Part shown: one piece after another, positions 1 to 5,734 of the stretch
How the letters are laid out: every line of letters begins with the position of its first letter
Position numbering within the stretch: the first letter of the stretch is position 1
Origin: AV69 sp036498205
GTDB taxonomy: Bacteria; Verrucomicrobiota; Verrucomicrobiia; Chthoniobacterales; UBA10450
Direction: 5' to 3'
Assembly: GCA_036498205.1 (NCBI GenBank)
Contig: DASXIC010000031.1
Span: forward strand, 1-5,872
DNA length: 5,872 nucleotides
The notes under the pieces: model-generated
Databases searched by the model: none
What the model saw: the letters and a program-made list of their open reading frames with translations, nothing else
What the model was told of the DNA's origin: nothing
Translations under genes and position numbers: made by a program

Positions 1-531
1 CGCGCTCGCCTCCGCTGCTTTTCCTTCTTTCTCTGCTTTCGCGTTTAACAACCTTGCCAACGCTGCGCCCGGCTCGTTCAACAATCGCACCAGCTTGGTC
101 GCCGGCGACAGCAGCAACCCGAGCAATTGTCCAAGCAACACGTCCCGGGTGGGCAACTCCGCCAGGGATTCGATCTCCTGGCTGGAAAGGATCGATTTGT
201 CGATCACGCCGATCTTGAGTGTCGCCGTTTTGAATTCCGCTGCGAAAGTCTTCAGAATTTTGGCAACCGGGGCCACATCCTTCTGACCCATCACAATCGC
301 AGTCTGACCCGTAAGCCTGTCGGCCACGTCCGGCAGTCCGGAATCGCTCATCGCACGGCGCAAAAAACTATTTTTTACTACACGCACTTCGGCTCCGGCC
401 GGTGCCAGCCGCGTCCGGAGCTCGCCAAATTGATCAACCTTCATGCGCTGGTAATCCGTCACCAGCAAAAATGGTGACTCGCCCAATTTCTTGGCGAGGT
501 CGGAAACGATGTCGGCTTTTTCGGGTCTCAT
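1..531 (-). CDS. rplJ: 50S ribosomal protein L10 (C-terminus runs off the window)
   Basis: L10 anchors the L12 dimers of the ribosomal stalk on 23S rRNA next to L11. Reading the minus strand from the ATG at 529-531 gives 177 residues with no stop, so the gene continues past base 1. Visible family traits are the N-terminal helix region (MRPEKADIVSDLAKKLGES), the core segment around residues 48-60 (EVRVVKNSFLRRA, matching the usual VVKN-x-x-x-RRA) and the conserved region around residues 121-165 (SLAELPTRDVLLGQLLG, then LVRLLNEP and LARLLNA). The Lys/Glu/Ala-rich end (residues 164-177) is where L10 proteins usually finish at about 165-180 residues, so only a few codons are probably missing. The start is supported by an AGGGAG Shine-Dalgarno six bases upstream. 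It follows rplA by 12 bases on the same strand, and rplL would be expected next, beyond the window. Confidence 0.95.
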   Translation of the reverse strand, partial: MRPEKADIVSDLAKKLGESPFLLVTDYQRMKVDQFGELRTRLAPAGAEVRVVKNSFLRRAMSDSGLPDVADRLTGQTAIVMGQKDVAPVAKILKTFAAEFKTATLKIGVIDKSILSSQEIESLAELPTRDVLLGQLLGLLLSPATKLVRLLNEPGAALARLLNAKAEKEGKAAEASA

Positions 532-537
532 GAAAAT

Positions 538-543
538 CTCCCT
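538..543 (-). promoter_or_regulatory. Shine-Dalgarno of rplJ
   Basis: AGGGAG on the minus strand, six bases before the rplJ ATG and directly after the rplA TAG stop (544-546). It fixes the rplJ start and suggests translational coupling with rplA. It is the only strong Shine-Dalgarno in front of a start codon in this window. Confidence 0.75.
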
Positions 544-1245
544 CTAAACACTCAGATAAGGCGAAGGGTCCACGTGAATTCCAGGCGACATTGTTGCGCT
601 CAAAGTCATCGCCTCCAGGTAACGCCCTTTAGCTGTGGCCGGTCGGGCACGTACAACCGCTTCGATCACGGCAGTGCCGTTTTCGACCAATTGATTCTCC
701 GCGAAAGAAAATTTCCCGACTGGCACCGCCACGTTGCCATTCTTGTCGAGCTTGAATTCAACACGGCCCGCCTTCACTTCCTGCACCGCTTTCGCGGTGT
801 CGTCCGTTACCGTTCCCGTTTTCGGATTGGGCATCAATCCGCGCGGCCCGAGAACTTTTCCAAGCTTACGCACCTCCGCCATGGCCGCCGGCGTCGCCAC
901 CGCCACGTCAAAATCCTGGAATCCTTCCTGCACCTTTTGGATCAGCTCTTTGAACCCCACATGCTCCGCTCCCGCCTCCTTCGCTGCCTTGGCCGCGCCG
1001 CCTTCAGCGAAAACGAGCACGCGTACCTGCTTGCCGCTGCCGTGCGGAAGCGGACACGTTCCACGCACCATTTGGTCCGACTGCTTCGGGTCCACGCCAA
1101 GCCGGAACGACACCGTCACGGTCTGGTCGAATTTCGTCGGCTGAAACTTCTTCAGCGTCGCCACAGCATCGTTCAGGTTATAGGACTTCTTGCGGTCCAT
1201 CTGCTCGACGGACGCGCGGTAACGTTTGCTGCGGTTTTGTTGCAT
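544..1245 (-). CDS. rplA: 50S ribosomal protein L1
   Basis: L1 binds the mobile stalk of 23S rRNA that guides deacylated tRNA out of the E site. In many bacteria it also represses translation of its own operon. The 233-residue product is full length for the family (E. coli has 234). Motifs in order: SKRYR near the N-terminus, DQTVTVSFRLGVDPKQSDQ (residues 40-58), RGTCPLPHGSGK (61-72; Cys-Pro replaces the more usual residues after RGT), LGPRGLMPNPKTGTVT (132-147, the most conserved L1 segment), and the C-terminal stretch 206-227 with KGRYLEAMTLSATMSPGIHVDP. The ATG at 1245 has no nearby Shine-Dalgarno: the closest GGAG (1275-1278) lies 29 bases upstream. No alternative ATG exists upstream in frame. 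Its usual upstream neighbour rplK lies 4.5 kb away here, and a candidate promoter sits at 1299-1327. Confidence 0.97.
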   Translation of the reverse strand: MQQNRSKRYRASVEQMDRKKSYNLNDAVATLKKFQPTKFDQTVTVSFRLGVDPKQSDQMVRGTCPLPHGSGKQVRVLVFAEGGAAKAAKEAGAEHVGFKELIQKVQEGFQDFDVAVATPAAMAEVRKLGKVLGPRGLMPNPKTGTVTDDTAKAVQEVKAGRVEFKLDKNGNVAVPVGKFSFAENQLVENGTAVIEAVVRARPATAKGRYLEAMTLSATMSPGIHVDPSPYLSV

Positions 1246-1298
1246 GATTTTTTGCAGTCTTAACGAGCGATGCTCTCCTGCGGTTGAGGTGGGGCGCG

Positions 1299-1327
1299 AA
1301 GTAAGCGGAGATTGAGCTGATTGTCAA
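1299..1327 (-). promoter_or_regulatory. Candidate sigma70-type promoter for rplA-rplJ
   Basis: The minus strand carries a perfect TTGACA -35 box (1322-1327), a 17-base spacer and TTACTT (1299-1304) at the -10 position. The -35 box and spacing are ideal, but the -10 box matches TATAAT at only two of six positions. Transcription would begin near 1292, giving a leader of about 47 bases before the rplA ATG. The leader contains a GGAG (1275-1278) followed by a small GAGC-ATC-GCTC hairpin. This promoter would let rplA-rplJ be expressed despite separation from rplK. Confidence 0.45.
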
Positions 1328-1350
1328 GGCGGTAAGGCTAATTCTAGGAT
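1321..1350 (+). promoter_or_regulatory. Candidate divergent promoter for the 247-residue protein
   Basis: On the plus strand, TTGTCA (1321-1326, five of six to consensus) is followed after 18 bases by TAGGAT (1345-1350, four of six). Initiation would fall near 1357, giving a leader of about 30 bases to the ATG at 1387. Its -35 box occupies the same base pairs as the -35 box of the candidate rplA promoter on the other strand. The leader has no clear Shine-Dalgarno but contains a short GCTA-GAAA-TAGC hairpin (1372-1383) ending three bases before the ATG. Confidence 0.35.
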
Positions 1351-1386
1351 TGCCAAACGAGCTACTGAATTGCTAGAAATAGCCGC

Positions 1387-2130
1387 ATGAACCCCTACAG
1401 AACACAAATTGCTATAACGCTCCTCCTCCTCGGATTAGCAGCCACTTCCGTGTCCGCTCGCCCGCTGGAGTTTTCCGAGATTTCTCTGCTCGTTCGCGCA
1501 CATCAGCCGGAGTCGGCCATTGTCGCCGATGCCAACCAACGCAAACTGGTTCGCCCGCTCACTCCTGACCAGGAAGCCAGATTGAAATCGCAAGGTGCCA
1601 GCGATTCCCTTATCCAGTCCCTGCACAATTCGAGCCTGTTTCTCTCGCCTTCCGAAGTCGCGACCTACGAAGCGGGCCGCACTGCCCCAATCAAACCTGT
1701 GGCGGGTTACGAGGGTCGCGGTTTCGCGTCGACAAAACCGAATGTGGAGATTGTCAACGTTGCTGTCGGTCATCCAATCAATCTGAGCTACTGGGGTGGA
1801 CCCGATTACGATTTCGCTTTTCGCCCGCGTGATATTGTGGATGTCGGCCGCCCCGAAGCGGAAATGATTTTACCGGCCGCAACGGGAGTGCATTACGCGA
1901 CTTACCGTGGGGTGCGGGTGCCGGATTGGGAGCCAGTTGATCCGGAATATACCTCCGTCATGGCTCACACTTTTGCCCGTCCGGTTCGGATTGATTGGCA
2001 AAATCCGGTTCGAATGGACGACGTGCCCTACGTTCTCTATCCGGTCTACGCAGCCGGTGGCGTTGCTCTCTATTACATAGGCGAATCGAGCTGCGACTCC
2101 GTCATGCTGGCGATCGTGACGCGCGGTTGA
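1387..2130 (+). CDS. Secreted protein of unknown function
   Basis: I do not recognise a named family in this 247-residue protein. Residues 1-24 look like a signal peptide: a short basic start, the hydrophobic core AITLLLLGLAA, and VSA before RP as the likely cleavage site, so the product is probably exported. Residues about 27-95 are helical-looking, with the feel of a small conserved domain (EISLLVRAHQPES, LTPDQEARLKSQGASDSLIQSL, LSPSEVATYEAG). Residues about 118-245 are a different, strand-rich segment with many aromatic residues and Gly/Pro (NVAVGHPINLSYWGG, HYATYRGV, DPEYTSVMAHTF, YVLYPVYAAGGVALYYIG). There is one cysteine (236) and no obvious catalytic motif. The ATG at 1387 is the first that gives the signal peptide, and no Shine-Dalgarno is evident. 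The gene is divergent from rplA and convergent with the amidohydrolase, whose stop lies six bases beyond this one. Confidence 0.8.
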   Translation: MNPYRTQIAITLLLLGLAATSVSARPLEFSEISLLVRAHQPESAIVADANQRKLVRPLTPDQEARLKSQGASDSLIQSLHNSSLFLSPSEVATYEAGRTAPIKPVAGYEGRGFASTKPNVEIVNVAVGHPINLSYWGGPDYDFAFRPRDIVDVGRPEAEMILPAATGVHYATYRGVRVPDWEPVDPEYTSVMAHTFARPVRIDWQNPVRMDDVPYVLYPVYAAGGVALYYIGESSCDSVMLAIVTRG

Positions 2131-2136
2131 TCCAAT

Positions 2137-3537
2137 CTAGAAATCAGCGTCAAGGTCAGTCGAAATCGTCTGAGCGGCCGCCCGTGGTGGAGGCGGAGTC
2201 GCCGGGCCATTCCGGATAATTTTTCCTTCTTTCATGACAAACCAGACCCGTTCGGTGGCGGTGATGTCGGCGGTGGGATCTCCCGGCATTGCAATGATGT
2301 CCGCCAGCTTGCCTTTCTCGAGTGTTCCGAGCTTTGCCGCGATACCGAGTAACTCTGCGTCATTCGAAGTAGCAGTTTTCAGGGCATCAATCGGTGTCAT
2401 TCCCAGCCCAGTCATGAGAGCAAACTCTTTGGCGTTTTGGCCGTGGGGAAAGACGGCGGCATCGGTCCCAAAAGAAATTTTCACTCCTAACTTCACTGCA
2501 TTACGAAACATCTCGGAGCGGGCCGCTCCCGCCGCCTTTGCCTTGGCTTGTAATGCCGGTGGATATAGATCCAGCTTGCTCAGAATCCATTCCGTCGCCA
2601 TCAGGGTTGGCGTGAGGAATATTCCTTTGTTCTTCATCAAAGTTAACGTTTCTGGCTTCATAAACGACCCGTGTTCGATTGAATCAACCCCCGCTTCGAT
2701 GGCTTCGCGCGCCGCTTGATCGCCATGACAGTGCACGGCCACTTTTTTCCGCAGGCGGTGCGATTCATCCACCAAGGCCGCCATTTCCATCGGCGTCAGT
2801 TGAGGAGTATCAACTTCATCAGCCAGGGAAAGGACTCCACCGGAAACAGCGGCTTTGATGACATCAGCGCCATTCTTGACCTCGAAGCGAACAGTCTTGC
2901 GAATTTCCTCCGGACTATCGGCAATGCCCTGGCTGTAACCGGGCTCATGGCCAAACAACATGTCACGAAAGCCGGCGGTGGCGTCGAAATGACCACCGGT
3001 CGAGCCTATTCCGAAGGTTGCCACCAACATGCGCGGACCGACAATCACTCCTTTGTTGATTGAGTTTCGTAACGCGACATCAACGAATTCCGGGCTACCT
3101 ATGAAGCGGCTTCCGAGATCACGCACTGTGGTAAACCCAGCTTCCACAGTTGCACGCGCGAAAATCGTTGCCTTGATCGCCTGTTCTGAAACGTTAAGGT
3201 CGACCTCTTCCAGCCGCCTCTTATAAAAATCCCCCGAGTAATCGAGGGTCAAATGCGTGTGCGCATCCATGAAGCCGGGCGATAAGGTGGCGTCGCCCAG
3301 ATCGATCACCTTCGCGTCAGCCGGAATGGCAATATTCGGTCCGACGTCCACAATTTTGTCGCCTTGGACTATGACGACGCCGTTTTGCAGGAGTGCGCGC
3401 GATTTGCCGTCGAACAGCCGCGCCGCTTTTAGTGCGATAACTTGATCATCCGCCCTAAGTCGAAGCGCAGGACCTCCGAAAACGAAAAGAAAAACGAAAA
3501 ACCAGACTGAAACTCGAGAACCAATTCCGATGCGCAT
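2137..3537 (-). CDS. Exported metal-dependent amidohydrolase (imidazolonepropionase / Xaa-Pro dipeptidase-like)
   Basis: A TIM-barrel amidohydrolase of 466 residues. Metal ligands are visible in order: HxH at H93 and H95 (PGFMDAHTHL), K228 in GADVIKAAVSGG (the lysine expected to be carbamylated in binuclear members), H269 and H271 (VAVHCHG), H289 (SIEHGS) and D359 (SFGTDAA). The C-terminal GTLEKGKLADIIAM, followed by VMKEGKII, forms the usual small beta-domain. Members of this group include dipeptidases acting on Xaa-Pro or Xaa-Arg substrates, but the exact substrate cannot be read here. The start at 3537 is chosen because residues 1-29 then form a signal peptide (SRVSVWFFVFLFVFGG, cleavage probably after LRA). 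The frame stays open upstream to 3735, but that extension is not hydrophobic and overlaps the DUF885 start. A proline-rich tail (about residues 445-451) ends the protein. No Shine-Dalgarno is seen. It is divergent from the DUF885 gene. Confidence 0.92.
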   Translation of the reverse strand: MRIGIGSRVSVWFFVFLFVFGGPALRLRADDQVIALKAARLFDGKSRALLQNGVVIVQGDKIVDVGPNIAIPADAKVIDLGDATLSPGFMDAHTHLTLDYSGDFYKRRLEEVDLNVSEQAIKATIFARATVEAGFTTVRDLGSRFIGSPEFVDVALRNSINKGVIVGPRMLVATFGIGSTGGHFDATAGFRDMLFGHEPGYSQGIADSPEEIRKTVRFEVKNGADVIKAAVSGGVLSLADEVDTPQLTPMEMAALVDESHRLRKKVAVHCHGDQAAREAIEAGVDSIEHGSFMKPETLTLMKNKGIFLTPTLMATEWILSKLDLYPPALQAKAKAAGAARSEMFRNAVKLGVKISFGTDAAVFPHGQNAKEFALMTGLGMTPIDALKTATSNDAELLGIAAKLGTLEKGKLADIIAMPGDPTADITATERVWFVMKEGKIIRNGPATPPPPRAAAQTISTDLDADF

Positions 3538-3541
3538 CGGA
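3526..3541. promoter_or_regulatory. Perfect 16-base palindrome over the amidohydrolase start codon
   Basis: TCCGATGCGCATCGGA reads identically on both strands. It spans the ATG at 3535-3537 and lies just downstream of the candidate -10 box at 3544-3549. It could be an operator for a dimeric repressor, an mRNA hairpin hiding the start, or chance. No regulator gene lies in the window. Confidence 0.35.
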
Positions 3542-3543
3542 GC

Positions 3544-3572
3544 GGTATAAAAATTCCCGCGACGCAAAGCAA
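3544..3572 (-). promoter_or_regulatory. Weak candidate promoter of the amidohydrolase (possibly leaderless)
   Basis: On the minus strand TTGCTT (3567-3572, three of six to TTGACA) precedes TATACC (3544-3549, four of six to TATAAT) by 17 bases. The predicted start of transcription coincides with the A of the ATG at 3537, which would make the mRNA leaderless and fits the missing Shine-Dalgarno. The A/T-rich core also reads TATAAA on the plus strand (3546-3551), so it could serve the DUF885 gene, but no -35 box supports that. Confidence 0.25.
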
Positions 3573-3610
3573 GAATCCTCGTTGTAGGACGAAAGGTTGA
3601 TTTTGCTTTT

Positions 3611-3638
3611 CCGGAGTGTCCACACTCGTAGTCTCCGG
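3611..3638. repeat. Inverted repeat between the divergent hydrolase genes
   Basis: Outer arms CCGGAG (3611-3616) and CTCCGG (3633-3638) enclose an alternative inner hairpin, GAGTG-TCCA-CACTC (3614-3627). The two stems share bases, so only one can form fully at a time. It ends six bases before the DUF885 start at 3645 and would lie in that gene's leader. It might be a regulatory structure or part of a dispersed intergenic repeat. I cannot test copy number from this window. Confidence 0.35.
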
Positions 3639-3644
3639 CTTGAA

Positions 3645-5336
3645 ATGACGAAAAGGGTGATGGTTTCTTTAATCTTTCTGATGGGCTGGGCAGAAGCGCC
3701 CGCGCAATCCGCGAATGAAAATGCTGGCCCGGCACTCCAGAAACTTTCGAACGATTTTTGGAGCTGGCGCGCCCAATATCGGCCCTTCACCGGCGATGAT
3801 GTGCCCCGAATCGAACGTCCTGGCGGTACTCGGGATTGGTCCCAAGCCAACATCGAAAAACAGCGGGGCGATCTTGCGGAATTTGAAAAGAGATGGAAAC
3901 AGCTCGACGCCACTCGCTCGCCGATTCCGCAACAGGTCGATTATCGATTGATCGGTTCCGCTTTGGCACGGGTGCGCTGGGAATTGGATGTCAACCCTCG
4001 TTGGAAACGAGATCCCATCTTCTACATCGAGCAGACACTCACACCGATCGTCGAGGCGCTTGTCGTACCTGGGCCTTTCGATGCGAGGCGCAGCGGCGAG
4101 ATCCTCGCGCGCATCGAGAACATCCCGGCAATTTTGCAGCAGGCCGCACAAAATCTGGTCAATCCGCCGGCACCTTTCGCGACCATCGCAGTGCAAAACC
4201 TTGTCGGTATTCGAGAGCGCCTGCACAAGATGGCGGTTTCGCTGGTTGGATTGACGACTCTCAAAGAGCAAGAGTTGAACGGCGCCGTCGAGCACGCGGC
4301 CGATGCGCTCGAGAACTTTCAACAGCGGTTGAATGACAAGCTGCCCGCTTTGCCGCAACAAACCGCCCTTGGCCGCGACGCTTACGTGTTCTTCCTCAAA
4401 AATGTCGCGCTCATGCCCTACGCGCCGGAAGAATTGCTCGCAATGGGTCGGCAGGAATGGGGTCGTGCGGTTGCCTTCGAAGCTTACGAGAAGAACCGCA
4501 ATAAAGACGTCCCGTCACTCAAGATTGCCGACAATATTGACAATTGGATCAAAGACACCGCGACAAAGGAGTTACAGATCCGAAACTTTCTCGTCGAGCG
4601 CAACATCCTTACCGTGCCCCAGTCGTTGCAGCATTACACCTTCCGGTCGATGCCGGAATATCTGCGCGTGCTCGGTTTCAGCGAGAACGACGATTTCACT
4701 TCACCCTCGCGATTGAACGAAAATTGCATTCGCTACATGAGTGATCCATCGCCGAATGCCGGCTATTTCTTCCGCGCGACCGCGCAGGACCCGCGTCCGC
4801 TGACCGTTCACGAAGGAATTCCGGGTCATTATTTTCAACTTTGTCTTTCGTGGAAACACGAAGATCCGATCCGGCGCCAGTACTACGACTCAGGAGCAAA
4901 CGAGGGTATCGGTTTTTATGCTGAGGAGATGATGTTGCAAGCCGGCTTGTTCGACGACAGCCCGCATACTCGCGAGATCATTTACAATTTCATGCGTCTT
5001 CGCGCGCTGCGCGTAGAAGTCGACGTGAAACTCGCCCTTGGCGAATTCACGCTCGAGCAGGCGGCAAAGTATCTACAGGAAAAAGTGCCAATGGATCCAG
5101 CGACCGCGCGACAGGAAGCGATCGCGTTCTCGACTGGGCCTGGCCAGGCCATTAGTTATCAGATCGGCAAGTTACAAATTATAAAATTCCTTGCCGAGGC
5201 GCGAATGCAACAAGGGGAAAAATTCAATCTGCGTGCCTTTCACGATTTCGTCTGGAAAAATGGTAATGTCCCCATCGCGCTGCAGGAGTGGGAGTATTTG
5301 GGTGACGCCAGCGATGTCCCGCCGATCGGAAGATAG
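3645..5336 (+). CDS. Exported DUF885-family putative zinc metallopeptidase
   Basis: A 563-residue protein of the DUF885 family, which is grouped with gluzincin-type metallopeptidases; its substrate is unknown. Key motifs: H389-E-G-I-P-G-H395-YFQ (the family HE-x-x-PGH-x-x-Q motif, likely metal binding and catalysis), N-E420-GIGFYAEE (the downstream glutamate motif, residues 419-428), RLRALRVEVDVKLALGE (about 449-465), GPGQAISYQIGKLQI (498-512) and FHDFVWKNGNVPI (532-544), all in the family order. Length is typical. The start at 3645 is chosen because it gives a signal peptide (TKR, then VMVSLIFLMGW, with APA or QSA cleavage at residue 20 or 23). The frame stays open to an ATG at 3597 that would add 16 charged residues before it. 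No strong Shine-Dalgarno is visible. The gene is divergent from the amidohydrolase and convergent with rplK. The TAG stop overlaps the first unit of an intergenic repeat. Confidence 0.93.
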   Translation: MTKRVMVSLIFLMGWAEAPAQSANENAGPALQKLSNDFWSWRAQYRPFTGDDVPRIERPGGTRDWSQANIEKQRGDLAEFEKRWKQLDATRSPIPQQVDYRLIGSALARVRWELDVNPRWKRDPIFYIEQTLTPIVEALVVPGPFDARRSGEILARIENIPAILQQAAQNLVNPPAPFATIAVQNLVGIRERLHKMAVSLVGLTTLKEQELNGAVEHAADALENFQQRLNDKLPALPQQTALGRDAYVFFLKNVALMPYAPEELLAMGRQEWGRAVAFEAYEKNRNKDVPSLKIADNIDNWIKDTATKELQIRNFLVERNILTVPQSLQHYTFRSMPEYLRVLGFSENDDFTSPSRLNENCIRYMSDPSPNAGYFFRATAQDPRPLTVHEGIPGHYFQLCLSWKHEDPIRRQYYDSGANEGIGFYAEEMMLQAGLFDDSPHTREIIYNFMRLRALRVEVDVKLALGEFTLEQAAKYLQEKVPMDPATARQEAIAFSTGPGQAISYQIGKLQIIKFLAEARMQQGEKFNLRAFHDFVWKNGNVPIALQEWEYLGDASDVPPIGR

Positions 5337-5374
5337 GCTTCCAGCCTGTCTCGGCGACAAGCATCTTGCCTGTC
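5335..5374. repeat. Two imperfect 16-base direct repeats after the DUF885 gene
   Basis: AGGCTTCCAGCCTGTC (5335-5350) and AAGCATCTTGCCTGTC (5359-5374) agree at 12 of 16 positions, with GCCTGTC identical in both. Each contains a tiny hairpin (AGGCT-TCC-AGCCT; CAAG-CAT-CTTG), and TGTC-TCGGC-GACA (5347-5359) links them. The first unit begins inside the TAG stop. It has the look of a dispersed palindromic intergenic element and could help end the DUF885 transcript, although no T-tract follows. Confidence 0.4.
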
Positions 5375-5432
5375 ATGCCTAATTATACGTCAAGCACGCA
5401 GCCGACAGATACATCAAATCGTGCTGCCGAGA

Positions 5433-5515
5433 TTACGCCAGCTTGCGACGTAGAGACCGAATCTCACTAAACCGAGACCGAACAGCGCGATCGTGGTGCC
5501 GGTATCCGGAATAAT
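5433..5515 (-). pseudogene. Remnant of a VPDSG-CTERM-type sorting signal
   Basis: The minus strand from 5515 encodes IIPDTGTTIALFGLGLV. A step of one base near 5459 then gives SLRRKLA and a TAA stop at 5433-5435. Together these reproduce the layout of VPDSG-CTERM tails: a (V/I)PD(S/T)G motif, a hydrophobic helix, a basic cluster and the C-terminus. Without the step the frame runs on to a TGA at 5414-5416. Directly upstream is an in-frame TAA (5516-5518) and further stops, and no body of the protein is readable. It therefore appears to be the frameshifted 3' end of a lost gene for a surface or exported protein sorted by an exosortase-like enzyme. No such enzyme lies in the window. Confidence 0.5.
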
Positions 5516-5620
5516 TTACGGCGGTTAAGGCACAGGTTAAGTCCCTATAATCGTGTCAGACCCGCTTCACGCCGTTCGCGCTCTGTTCCTTAGGGTCTAC
5601 CAACCGCCCTGCGATCGGCC

Positions 5621-5672
5621 CGTAACCTATTCCGACGCCGACCGTCGGCCTCGCCAATGGCAGCCGGTTACG
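5621..5672. other. Nested inverted-repeat element, three-way-junction shape
   Basis: Outer arms CGTAACC (5621-5627) and GGTTACG (5666-5672) are perfect complements. They enclose two smaller hairpins: GCCGAC-C-GTCGGC (5637-5649) and GCC-AAT-GGC (5653-5661). If transcribed, this could fold as a closed three-way junction of 52 bases. It is too short and lacks the arms of a tRNA. It may be a 3' UTR structure of rplK, a palindromic repeat, or coincidence in GC-rich DNA. Confidence 0.3.
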
Positions 5673-5716
5673 AATCTCCGGCCGCTATTCCGAAGCCGAA
5701 CTATATCGGTTCAAAC

Positions 5717-5734
5717 GTCCCTCCGCAGGAGGAC
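5717..5734 (-). terminator. Possible terminator hairpin after rplK
   Basis: Thirteen bases past the rplK stop, the minus strand reads GTCCTCC-TGC-GGAGGGAC: a seven-pair stem with one bulged G and a three-base loop. Only GTTTG follows, so the T-tract is poor and termination would be weak. Its place immediately after rplK fits a transcript that now ends there instead of continuing into rplA. Confidence 0.35.

Noticed and set aside
127..477. 116-codon plus-strand frame opposite rplJ, plus the 63-codon frame at 95-286
   Set aside because: Both lie wholly inside the L10 coding region on the other strand and show no protein features of their own.
574..1263. 229-codon open frame on the plus strand opposite rplA
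   Set aside because: It is the antisense shadow of L1: rich in His and Arg, no domain, no start signal, and the minus-strand L1 motifs are unmistakable.
2131..2141. TCTAGA palindrome between the convergent stops as a possible terminator
   Set aside because: A six-base palindrome without loop or T-tract is too short to act as a terminator.
3597..3644. Earlier ATG adding 16 residues to the DUF885 protein
   Set aside because: The added residues are charged and would precede a clear signal peptide beginning at 3645. They also cover the inverted repeat.
3538..3735. 66-residue N-terminal extension of the amidohydrolase
   Set aside because: It would bury the signal peptide, overlaps the DUF885 start region, and has no family resemblance. 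The start at 3537 is better.
3669..4361. 230-codon minus-strand frame inside the DUF885 gene, with several shorter ones
   Set aside because: Cys/Arg-rich shadow frames with no start context. The plus-strand frame carries all conserved motifs.
5621..5672. tRNA gene
   Set aside because: A seven-base outer stem is present, but the element is 52 bases long, with no anticodon arm, T-loop or CCA-type end.
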